Shown: positions 1 to 5,329 of the stretch, in pieces
Position numbering within the stretch: the first letter of the stretch is position 1
How the letters are laid out: every line of letters begins with the position of its first letter
Virus record (IMG/VR): IMGVR_UViG_3300042691_007396
Location: 1 to 41,944 of that record
DNA length: 41,944 bases
Strand: one strand, 5' to 3'
Source: a virus
Program-made: the position numbers and the translations under genes
Notes under the pieces: model-generated
Databases searched by the model: none
Told to the model about the DNA's origin: nothing
The model's input: only the letters and a program-made list of their open reading frames with translations

Positions 1-69
1 AATCTGCTCAGCGGGAAACGACCTATTGCCCTGGTTAACAGAGGCGGATCGGGCCAGTTAATTTCAAAC
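1..69. repeat. Left copy of 69-bp terminal direct repeat (contig closure overlap)
   Basis: Bases 1-69 are identical to bases 41876-41944. The tail-fibre frame is open through both copies and in the same phase, so the repeat is best read as the overlap left when a circular assembly is linearised, not as two genomic copies. The non-redundant length is 41,875 bp. A true short terminal repeat of virion DNA is less likely because it would split an essential virion gene. Confidence 0.95.
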
Positions 70-441
70 AACACGACTACAGTTATCGACTGGACTACAG
101 TTTCTATAGATACAAATTCAATCTTCGATGATACAAACAATCGACTTACGCCAAATGTGGCTGGGCATTACCTGGTTGGTTTGAATATCAACATTGATGC
201 TGGTGTTGATACCGCTATTGTTCGAGCTGGTATTCGTAAGAACGGAACAGACGCGGCGGTTGGGCAGAACATGTCTGGGCAGACTGGCTCGAAAGATAAC
301 ACAGAGTTTATAGCTACAATTCAGTACATGAATGGATCGTCGGATTATTTTGATGCAACAGTAACGCAAGATTACGGATCGAGCCAAAACCTAGATGGCT
401 CGGCATTTAACACTTACTTTTTCTGCATGAGGATTGCGTGA
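1..441 (+). CDS. Tail fibre protein, C-terminal part (continues from 40508-41944)
   Basis: Frame 1 is open from the first base to the TGA at 439-441, and joins in phase to the fibre gene starting at 40508; the closed gene encodes about 602 residues. This part starts with a Gly/Ser-rich linker, then the residues NNRLTPNVAGHYLVGLNINI and alternating beta strands ending in an aromatic YFFCMRIA. The pattern 'predicted strand, vaGhY, strand' resembles the C1q/TNF-like jelly-roll heads at the tips of some phage fibres; that match is inference from memory. In other podoviruses the C-terminal head of a fibre contacts the host receptor. An internal GTG at 157 would give a 94-residue fragment but is not needed once the circle is closed. 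The stop overlaps the ATG of the next gene (TGATG). Confidence 0.85.
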   Translation, partial: NLLSGKRPIALVNRGGSGQLISNNTTTVIDWTTVSIDTNSIFDDTNNRLTPNVAGHYLVGLNINIDAGVDTAIVRAGIRKNGTDAAVGQNMSGQTGSKDNTEFIATIQYMNGSSDYFDATVTQDYGSSQNLDGSAFNTYFFCMRIA

Positions 442-749
442 TGGCATTCATTCACAAAGCGTTTAGAGTCTCGAGCAAAGGTTTATTCGAGCGATACTCG
501 TGGTATAGCGATGAAGCCGATCCGCACGCGACCAATCCGTATCCAGCCGAGCAGAACATTGAATTTGAGACGGCGGTACTTAGTGCGGAACAGGAGGCTG
601 ATTTTGCTGCACAAAAGCAGCGTGCCATACGCCGCACCAAACTTCGTCAAGCTCGCAATGCAATAAAAGATTTGAAGGATAAAGCAGACCTCGATGCTCA
701 AGATGTGCGCAAGGCATTGAAGGCTTTGTTCGATCTTGTCGATGAGTAA
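441..749 (+). CDS. Small protein downstream of tail fibre, unknown (possible fibre accessory)
   Basis: 102 residues. ATG at 441 is preferred over GTG at 438 because TGAGGA at 428-433 sits 7 nt upstream. The N-terminal half (FIHKAFRVSSKGLFERYSWY) is aromatic and mixed; the C-terminal half (residues 50-102) is a charged, probably helical or coiled-coil segment rich in K, R, D and A. I do not recognise a family. Its position directly after the fibre, with overlapping stop and start, suggests a fibre chaperone or accessory tail protein, as small genes in this place often are, but no motif proves it. It could equally be the first gene of the lysis cassette. Confidence 0.75.
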   Translation: MAFIHKAFRVSSKGLFERYSWYSDEADPHATNPYPAEQNIEFETAVLSAEQEADFAAQKQRAIRRTKLRQARNAIKDLKDKADLDAQDVRKALKALFDLVDE

Positions 750-763
750 GAAGGGGCGTGGAC

Positions 764-1045
764 GTGGACGGCGGAAACGGACGTTTGATGTCTTGGCGGT
801 TCTCGATAGTGGAGACAATCGGGTTTGGATTTTCCCTTGCTTCGATCGCAGTCGGTATCACGCTCTGGTCGATGAGCACCTTTCAAAGCAAAGAAGAAGC
901 GGCGAGCGTAAAGTTAAACCTCGAGCAGAGAGTCATCGCACTGGAAGGCGAGATGAGAGAGCTGCGGGCGTCGATGCAAAACGTGGCAAGAGACGTGGCG
1001 TATATTCGCGGCGTACTCGAGCCAAAGGCGGGGCGTCGTGAGTGA
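764..1045 (+). CDS. Single-TM coiled-coil protein, holin or inner-membrane spanin candidate
   Basis: 93 residues from GTG 764, which lies 7-8 nt after AAGGGG (751-756); GTG 758 is too close to that site and ATG 788 lacks one. Residues 15-37 form one hydrophobic segment (IVETIGFGFSLASIAVGITL onward) and residues 43-85 a charged heptad-like helix (LNLEQRVIALEGEMRELRAS). One membrane anchor followed by a long helix is the layout of i-spanins and of some small holins. The context of membrane proteins, a lipoprotein and an endolysin supports a lysis role. Which of the small membrane proteins is the pore-former cannot be decided from sequence. Confidence 0.7.
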   Translation: MDGGNGRLMSWRFSIVETIGFGFSLASIAVGITLWSMSTFQSKEEAASVKLNLEQRVIALEGEMRELRASMQNVARDVAYIRGVLEPKAGRRE

Positions 1046-1202
1046 GTGCAGCAATGAGCCGTATTACATGCTCGGCATGGCGGTGATCGCGCTGCTCGAC
1101 GGCGGTCTTGGGCGCACGAAATCTGTTCGCGCAAACTCGATCGTTGAACTACTGTTTCATGTCGTGGTCGCAGTGGTGCGGGCGCGTAAACCCAAGGAGT
1201 AA
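1038..1202 (+). CDS. Small 54-aa protein with two hydrophobic stretches, lysis cassette
   Basis: A short frame from GTG 1038 to TAA 1200-1202 that overlaps the end of the preceding gene by 8 nt and fills the otherwise empty 155-nt gap before 1206. It reads SECSNEPYYMLGMAVIALLD, then a short charged turn, then a second apolar stretch IVELLFHVVVAVVRARKPKE. The GGCGGGGCGT sequence just upstream is purine-rich but a poor ribosome site, so expression probably depends on coupling. No family is recognised. It may be a small membrane-active lysis protein; a fortuitous frame is possible. Confidence 0.5.
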   Translation: MSECSNEPYYMLGMAVIALLDGGLGRTKSVRANSIVELLFHVVVAVVRARKPKE

Positions 1203-1205
1203 GAG

Positions 1206-1430
1206 ATGGCATACGAAGCACATAAGCTCGTGGATAAGTTGAAATCGAAAGGTCTTGATGTGGCGGAAGACGCGGCTGTGGTCGTGTTGGAAGCCGTGGT
1301 CGAGTTCATCAAAGAAGGTGCGGCTGAGTCTGAGAACAAAGTCGACGACTTGTTGGTACCGCTCGTTGATGCCGTGAAGCCAATCATCGTGCAGCAGCTC
1401 GACAAGATCGACGGCAAGGACGACATGTGA
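1206..1430 (+). CDS. Small acidic helical protein of the lysis cassette, unknown
   Basis: 74 residues from ATG 1206, with AAGGAG at 1194-1199 seven nt upstream, a strong site. The protein is acidic and almost entirely helical in appearance (KLVDKLKSKGLDVAEDAAVV, then VVEFIKEGAAESENKVDDLL). It has no clear transmembrane span; amphipathic helices are possible. It ends inside the GTG start of the next gene (GTGA overlap at 1427-1430), so the two are translationally coupled. The family is not identified. The position between membrane proteins suggests a lysis regulator or membrane-associated partner, by context only. Confidence 0.75.
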   Translation: MAYEAHKLVDKLKSKGLDVAEDAAVVVLEAVVEFIKEGAAESENKVDDLLVPLVDAVKPIIVQQLDKIDGKDDM

Positions 1431-1780
1431 GTCTGAGCCGCGATCAATACGTCGCGGCCATGAAAGAGACGGCGCTTCGTGTGGGTAAGTCGGTCGTGAT
1501 GGACTGGCTGATAGCGCGAGCGCCGTTTCTGTCGTGGAGTTTTCCGAATCTCGTCGTCGGGTATCTGGTCGGTCTTGTTCTTGAGATCGCGATTAAAGAG
1601 ACGGAGTTTGGAATGTTCTTTGTTTACATCGACGTTCGCACCACGCGGCAGGGTCGGGCGTTTGAAGCTGCCGCTGCGAGGAATAAGTATGTCCAGGAGT
1701 TCGGGACCGCCGAGGACAAGCAGAGAGCTGAGCGTGATCTCATTGCTGCTTTTCGTGATTTTGTTCGTCTTACTTCTTAG
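1427..1780 (+). CDS. Putative holin-like membrane protein
   Basis: 117 residues from GTG 1427, overlapping the previous stop. A hydrophobic region at about residues 24-55 (WLIARAPFLSWSFPNLVVGY, then LVGLVLEIAIKETEFGMFFV) can form one long or two short membrane passes. It is followed by the polar YIDVRTTRQGRAFEAAAARN and a charged C-terminal helix. I recall similar small proteins beside endolysins in other podovirus and siphovirus genomes, sometimes labelled putative holin; that is memory, not a search. The last 47 nt overlap, in another frame, the start of the lipoprotein gene at 1734, an Rz/Rz1-like nested arrangement. Confidence 0.7.
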   Translation: MSLSRDQYVAAMKETALRVGKSVVMDWLIARAPFLSWSFPNLVVGYLVGLVLEIAIKETEFGMFFVYIDVRTTRQGRAFEAAAARNKYVQEFGTAEDKQRAERDLIAAFRDFVRLTS

Positions 1781-2075
1781 CGGCTGTGCCTCTTCACCGC
1801 CTGATGTTCCGGTGTGTGTGGAGATCACAATGGATCGCGGATACTGCACGAACACGATCTCGGCCAAAGAGTTCTATGTCGATGAGACTCGCAAACTCGA
1901 TGGCCGAACGTGGTGGGAAGCCAGGCCCATGATGTTGATGATGCCCGCCTCGTCGTGGGCGAAGCTCAAGACCTGGATCATTACGCAGTGCAAACGCACT
2001 GGTCAGTGCGATCAAAGCATCGCTTCATGGGAGCGCACGATTAACTCAATCGACACAGCTCTTGAAGGGAGATGA
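1734..2075 (+). CDS. Predicted outer-membrane lipoprotein, o-spanin candidate
   Basis: 113 residues from GTG 1734. The N-terminus VISLLLFVILFVLLLSGCAS is a lipoprotein signal: a hydrophobic core and lipobox LSGC with the modified Cys near residue 18. An in-frame ATG at 1689 would add 15 polar residues ahead of the core, which is less typical. The mature part has several cysteines (CVEITMDRGYC; TQCKRTGQC) that could form disulfides in the periplasm. The 5' end is nested in the preceding holin-like gene. Position next to the endolysin and the lipid anchor suggest the outer-membrane partner of a spanin pair, though it is longer and less proline-rich than classical Rz1. The stop overlaps an ATG at 2072. 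Confidence 0.7.
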   Translation: MISLLLFVILFVLLLSGCASSPPDVPVCVEITMDRGYCTNTISAKEFYVDETRKLDGRTWWEARPMMLMMPASSWAKLKTWIITQCKRTGQCDQSIASWERTINSIDTALEGR

Positions 2076-2077
2076 AG

Positions 2078-2602
2078 ATGGCTTGGCTTAAATCCTTGCT
2101 CGACGGAATCAAGAAGTTCTTTTCGCCAAAGGCTTTGCCACCAACAAGTAAAAGTCCAGCGCCGCATGTGGTGCGTGATCCGACAGTGCCGCGATGGTTT
2201 GAGATCGGACAGTCGCAGGTTGGTGTGACTGAGTATCCAGGCGAGCAGCATAACCCGATGATCTTAAAATATCACCGCGCCGTTCTTGGTGGTTTGAAGC
2301 GCGATGAAGATTCGTGGTGTTCGAGCTTCGTGTCGTGGTGTCTTGAAGAAGCTGGGCTTCCGAGTACGGATTCGGCGACAGCGAGATCGTACCTTCAGTA
2401 TGGCGTTCAGACTTCACCGAAGGTCGGTGCGATTGTGGTGTTCTGGCGCGAGCGCCGCAGCTCATGGAAGGGACACGTCGGCTTCTTTGTCTACCAAGAT
2501 GAGAAGAACGTGTACTGCTTGGGCGGGAATCAAGGTAACAGCGTGAACATTGCGGCGTACCCGAAGTCGCGAGTTCTTGATTACCGCTGGCCGAAAGAGT
2601 AA
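2078..2602 (+). CDS. Endolysin, CHAP/NlpC-P60-type (TIGR02594-like) peptidoglycan hydrolase
   Basis: 174 residues. ATG 2078 is chosen because AAGGGAG (2065-2071) lies 6 nt upstream; ATG 2072 abuts it. The catalytic region runs from about residue 40 to 172: Trp-Cys81-Ser-Ser-Phe is the nucleophile motif, Gly-His133-Val-Gly-Phe the catalytic histidine, and LGGNQGNSVNIAAYP is the strand with Asn151 that closes the active site in TIGR02594 proteins. This family cleaves peptide bonds in murein stems. The first 16 residues (MAWLKSLLDGIKKFFS) are an amphipathic cationic helix, not a cleavable signal, so release probably needs a holin. It is the last gene of the late region and is followed by a terminator. 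Confidence 0.88.
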   Translation: MAWLKSLLDGIKKFFSPKALPPTSKSPAPHVVRDPTVPRWFEIGQSQVGVTEYPGEQHNPMILKYHRAVLGGLKRDEDSWCSSFVSWCLEEAGLPSTDSATARSYLQYGVQTSPKVGAIVVFWRERRSSWKGHVGFFVYQDEKNVYCLGGNQGNSVNIAAYPKSRVLDYRWPKE

Positions 2603-2630
2603 GACTCAGGGAAAGTTCACCCAACTTTGC

Positions 2631-2663
2631 GCTCGGGCCGAAAGGTTCGGGCGTTTTTATTTG
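2631..2663 (+). terminator. Intrinsic terminator of the late/lysis operon
   Basis: A 9-bp stem with GU pairs (GCTCGGGCC at 2631-2639, GGTTCGGGC at 2644-2652) closed by a GAAA tetraloop, directly followed by GTTTTTATTT. It begins 28 nt after the endolysin stop and separates the late region from the genes starting at 2727. Confidence 0.88.
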
Positions 2664-2726
2664 TAATGATTTCTCTTCAGTTCGCCACCTGATTCTGCTA
2701 CTTCGATAGGCAACAAAGGGGTGAAC

Positions 2727-3059
2727 ATGCAGACGCATCGCGTTCGTAAGATCGAAATCAATCTTCAGCTGACGCTCATCGTAAACGACGACATGGATAT
2801 TTTACGGGCAGTTTTGAATGGCCGCGACATCGGTCACGACGGCGCACTGCTGGATCGCCTGAATGAGTTTTACTCTTTGCGTCAGATCATCGACCAATCG
2901 GCTGACAATCCCTTCATCAATGTAACGCGTGACGACATTGCAAAATGGCAGGCGTATGAGCGCTACGTCGACCGCTGCAAACTTGTGCGCGAGATTCCGA
3001 AGGACTTCGAGGTGTGGTCGAGCGAACCGCCGGAGGCGCTATTACCTGGCCTGCTTTAA
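2727..3059 (+). CDS. Hypothetical protein, first gene after the late terminator
   Basis: 110 residues. ATG 2727 has AAAGGGG TGAAC directly upstream, a site type shared by several genes in this part of the genome; GTG 2721 lies within that site. The sequence has a basic N-terminus, a beta-like stretch INLQLTLIVNDDMDILRAVL and a C-terminal helix with several aromatic residues (DDIAKWQAYERYVDRCKL). No family is recognised. As the first gene downstream of the late terminator it is probably transcribed early from a promoter in 2664-2715, where I could not see a convincing consensus. Confidence 0.75.
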   Translation: MQTHRVRKIEINLQLTLIVNDDMDILRAVLNGRDIGHDGALLDRLNEFYSLRQIIDQSADNPFINVTRDDIAKWQAYERYVDRCKLVREIPKDFEVWSSEPPEALLPGLL

Positions 3060-3096
3060 GTTGAAATCATAGGGGTATAGGGTAGGGTGGGGTCTG

Positions 3097-3393
3097 ATGA
3101 AAGAAGCGATCTGGAGCGAAACCAGAGCGGAGATCAAGCGGCTGTATGACGCGATGCCTGATTCGCACAAGAGTCAGGCGAAAGAGATCGCCGCGTCAAA
3201 GCTCTCAGACCTGATGGCTGCGATCCGCGAAGCACAAGAAAAGTTCGACGCAGAGACCTCGACTCAGCAACAGGCGTACTGGTCGCGCCGATACATCGCA
3301 CTGCACAAGCAGCTCTTCCGAGCGATCTCAATTCAAATTCTTACCGGGTCTGTCACGGACTCGATGCGTCTGCCGCGAGATGGCGAGGCATAA
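3097..3393 (+). CDS. Hypothetical helical protein
   Basis: 98 residues from ATG 3097, preceded by an unusually G-rich leader (TAGGGTAGGGTGGGG, 3075-3089). The sequence is mostly charged helix (IKRLYDAMPDSHKSQAKEIA; LSDLMAAIREAQEKFDAETS) with no membrane segment and no cysteines. The family is not recognised. It ends right at the A-run that opens the hairpin at 3396-3421, so it is the last gene before the gene-free stretch. Confidence 0.72.
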   Translation: MKEAIWSETRAEIKRLYDAMPDSHKSQAKEIAASKLSDLMAAIREAQEKFDAETSTQQQAYWSRRYIALHKQLFRAISIQILTGSVTDSMRLPRDGEA

Positions 3394-3395
3394 AA

Positions 3396-3421
3396 AAACC
3401 CTCGTCTTTCGACGAAGGTTT
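3396..3421. terminator. Hairpin with flanking A-run, probable (bidirectional) terminator
   Basis: AAACC-C-TCGTC / GACGA-A-GGTTT forms an 11-position stem with one C/A mismatch and a TTTC loop. The A-run at 3392-3398 becomes a U-run for leftward transcription, while the rightward side has only a weak TTTCGAGTTT tail. It therefore looks stronger for the minus strand, yet follows a plus-strand gene. Confidence 0.6.
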
Positions 3422-3933
3422 CGAGTTTGATACCTCTTGTCGATTGAGGGCGCGAACCCTCGCTCGACGTGCCCGAAGTTGGAGTCTCAACTTCGTAGCG
3501 AGCCCGAAGTTGACAGACCAACTCCGGACCGAGATCAGATTTCTTCTGTTTCCATACGGAAGTCAACTCACTCGCTTCGATATTGTTGGACTCAACTTCA
3601 TGGTGATGGAGTCCGGTAATAGTTTCACAAGCAAGGCCGCGCTCCGAGACATACGAGAGGTACCCGCAAGGGGAGACCCAAAGCCCGACGAGCGAAAGCG
3701 ATGAGATCGGGACAGGGAGCTAATACTCGGCTTCGATGAATGATCTTTTGAGATCGCGATTCGACCGCTCGTTTTGTCGCCAAACCACATGGGCCGTAAT
3801 GGGCGAAGTGTATCTTGCGGGGGGCAGCTGCCGCGCTCCGCTTCGCTCGCTTGCCTGCTTGCGAGTTCGCGCTTGCAGCTCGACCTCGCCAAGCCATATC
3901 GTGAATTAAATTCAATTCAACGAGGGGTGAGCG
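3422..3933 (+). other. Gene-free, hairpin-rich region; candidate structured RNA or replication origin
   Basis: About 510 nt with no credible CDS; short frames here lack ribosome sites and end in low-complexity Arg/Ser sequence. Visible structures in order: a two-step hairpin 3439-3468 (GTCGA/TCGAC plus GAGGG/CCCTC); an 8-bp perfect hairpin 3474-3495 (CGAAGTTG/CAACTTCG); hairpin 3504-3527; GGACTC/GAGTCC around 3588-3614; overlapping GNRA hairpins 3663-3679; CCCGA/TCGGG 3684-3711 enclosing GC-GAAA-GC; GATCT/AGATC 3742-3755; and a long imperfect hairpin 3826-3880. GAAGTTG or its complement occurs four times in 3475-3599. Such density in a compact phage genome suggests a selected function. I do not recognise group I/II intron, tmRNA, RNase P or 6S signatures. 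The alternative is an origin with iterons. Confidence 0.5.
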
Positions 3934-4329
3934 ATGACGCCGCTATTCCATGCGTTCGTGCCAGGTCGTCCGATTGTGAAGAAGAACACTCAGCGAGTGA
4001 TCGGCTTCGGTAAAGCAAAGCGAGTCGTGTACTCAAGTCGATACCGATCTTGGATGCGAGTCGCTGGCGCAGCGATCAGTGAAGCTGTTAAGGCGCAAGC
4101 GTTGCGTGGCGTGCTGGATCAACCGATGCGACTGAAGATTGAATTTAGGTTAAGAGACCGCCAGGCTGAACCGGACTTATCGAATCTAATCGAAGGACCA
4201 CAAGACATGCTGAAGTCCTGCGGGGTTATACGAGACGACAAGCTGATCGTTGAGATCGAGGCGCGTAAGACGTTTGGCCACAGCGATGAAGAACTTGTCG
4301 GTACGACGATATTCTTGTACTCAGTGTGA
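3934..4329 (+). CDS. rusA: RusA-family Holliday junction resolvase
   Basis: 131 residues from ATG 3934, with GAGGGGTGA upstream. The family core is clear: an N-terminal strand/Lys-rich region (FVPGRPIVKKNTQR), then PDLSNLIEGPQDML with acidic D81 and D91, followed by GVIRDDKLIVEIEARK with D101/D102 and K112. RusA dimers cut four-way junctions symmetrically using a cluster of Asp residues and a Lys. The length fits the family (about 120-140). It is followed 18 nt later by the exonuclease and then the annealase, forming a recombination cassette that would resolve the branched concatemers those two create. Confidence 0.88.
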   Translation: MTPLFHAFVPGRPIVKKNTQRVIGFGKAKRVVYSSRYRSWMRVAGAAISEAVKAQALRGVLDQPMRLKIEFRLRDRQAEPDLSNLIEGPQDMLKSCGVIRDDKLIVEIEARKTFGHSDEELVGTTIFLYSV

Positions 4330-4347
4330 AAGAAAGAGGGGTGAACT

Positions 4348-5301
4348 ATGGGGCATATCGCCTTTAACCAAGTAACACACACATTGATCGAACCGAATCG
4401 CAGACTCGTCCGAGTATCGTCGCTCGGAGATTTCCGAACGTCTCCGCGTCACTGGATACATCACCAGATCACACCGAAGGAAGAGACGCCGATGATGGCG
4501 CTCGGCTCGCAGGTTCATGCAGCCTTGCTTGAGCCAGCAAAATTCGATGAGACGTACTACGTCGCTGAAGAGACAACGCTTCCAGAAACGATTGAAGAGA
4601 TTCGTGACTGGATTCGCGCTCGAGGTGGAGAGCCGAAGGGCACGAAGAAAGAACAGGTCATCGAGATCGCACGATCCATCGACCCGATGTTCCACACGCG
4701 ATCAACGTGGCTGGCCGCAAGACAGGGTGCGCGTAAGCTCGTGAGTCGTGAAGACTGGGAGATCATCGAGAAGAGTGTGCAGTCGGTGCATCGGCATCCG
4801 TTTGCAAACAAGTTGATGTTCAATCCTGAAGATCAGTACCGAATTGAAGAGCGCATGTATGCCGACATGCCAGGCATCGACTTCACTCTCACAGGTCAGC
4901 CGGACATGGTGAACATGAGTAAGCGCCTGTGCATTGAAGTGAAACGATCATTCGCGACATCAGCGCAAGCGTTCGCTGGCCACGCCTACCGCATGGGGTA
5001 TCACGTTCAGGCTGCGGCCTACACCGAGATGCTGAGCGCGGTACATGGTGCGCCGTTTGGTTTCGTGTGGGTCGTGATCGAGGCGAATGCGCCACACTCT
5101 GTCAGCGTGTTTATGCCCGATGATGCGATGCTCGACGCTGGCCGCCTTGAACTGAAGGGCATCATGTCGCGACTGGACACCTGCCTGAAAGACGACCGAT
5201 GGCCTGGACCTGGCGGCTTTGAGATCGAGACGATTTCACTAACGTCATGGCAGCTGCAAGAAGCATTGAACGCTGGTCCTGCTGAAGAGTTCGGCGTATA
5301 A
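4348..5301 (+). CDS. PD-(D/E)XK exonuclease, RecE/DUF3799-like, with SAP-like insert
   Basis: 317 residues from ATG 4348 (AGAGGGGTGAAC upstream). RecB-type nuclease motifs are in order: GSQVH57AALLEP, E168 region, GQPD186MV, IE197VK199 and QAAAY (Q221, Y225), the QxxxY motif. These are the metal and DNA end-processing residues of the DUF3799/RecE C-terminal family, which resects 5' strands to feed an annealase. Residues about 78-112 (TIEEIRDWIRARGGEPKGTK and KEQVIEIARSI) interrupt the nuclease between motifs H57 and E168 and look like a SAP/HeH DNA-binding helix-turn-helix. It lies directly before the RecT-like gene, its expected partner. Confidence 0.85.
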   Translation: MGHIAFNQVTHTLIEPNRRLVRVSSLGDFRTSPRHWIHHQITPKEETPMMALGSQVHAALLEPAKFDETYYVAEETTLPETIEEIRDWIRARGGEPKGTKKEQVIEIARSIDPMFHTRSTWLAARQGARKLVSREDWEIIEKSVQSVHRHPFANKLMFNPEDQYRIEERMYADMPGIDFTLTGQPDMVNMSKRLCIEVKRSFATSAQAFAGHAYRMGYHVQAAAYTEMLSAVHGAPFGFVWVVIEANAPHSVSVFMPDDAMLDAGRLELKGIMSRLDTCLKDDRWPGPGGFEIETISLTSWQLQEALNAGPAEEFGV

Positions 5302-5329
5302 CCTGGGCACACAATTAAAGGGGTGAACG

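Noticed and set aside
1-69. T7-like terminal direct repeat of the virion DNA
   Set aside because: The repeat lies inside a continuous fibre gene and no RNA polymerase or other T7 early gene is present; assembly overlap explains it better.
1575-2075. 166-residue version of the lipoprotein starting far upstream
   Set aside because: It would place a basic, unrelated leader before the signal peptide and overlap the holin-like gene by about 200 nt; GTG 1734 gives a normal lipoprotein signal.
2109-2738. 209-residue minus-strand frame opposite the endolysin
   Set aside because: It spans the late terminator, has no ribosome site, shows Ser/Arg-rich shadow composition, and lies opposite a well-supported endolysin.
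3444-3704. 86-residue plus frame and overlapping 60-96-residue frames in the gene-free region
   Set aside because: No ribosome sites, low-complexity Arg/Ser/Leu composition, and the frames run across strong hairpins; none links to neighbouring genes by overlap as real genes here do.
3422-3933. Group I intron, tmRNA, RNase P or 6S RNA
   Set aside because: None of the diagnostic core strings or tRNA-like ends were found and the region is not inserted in a gene.
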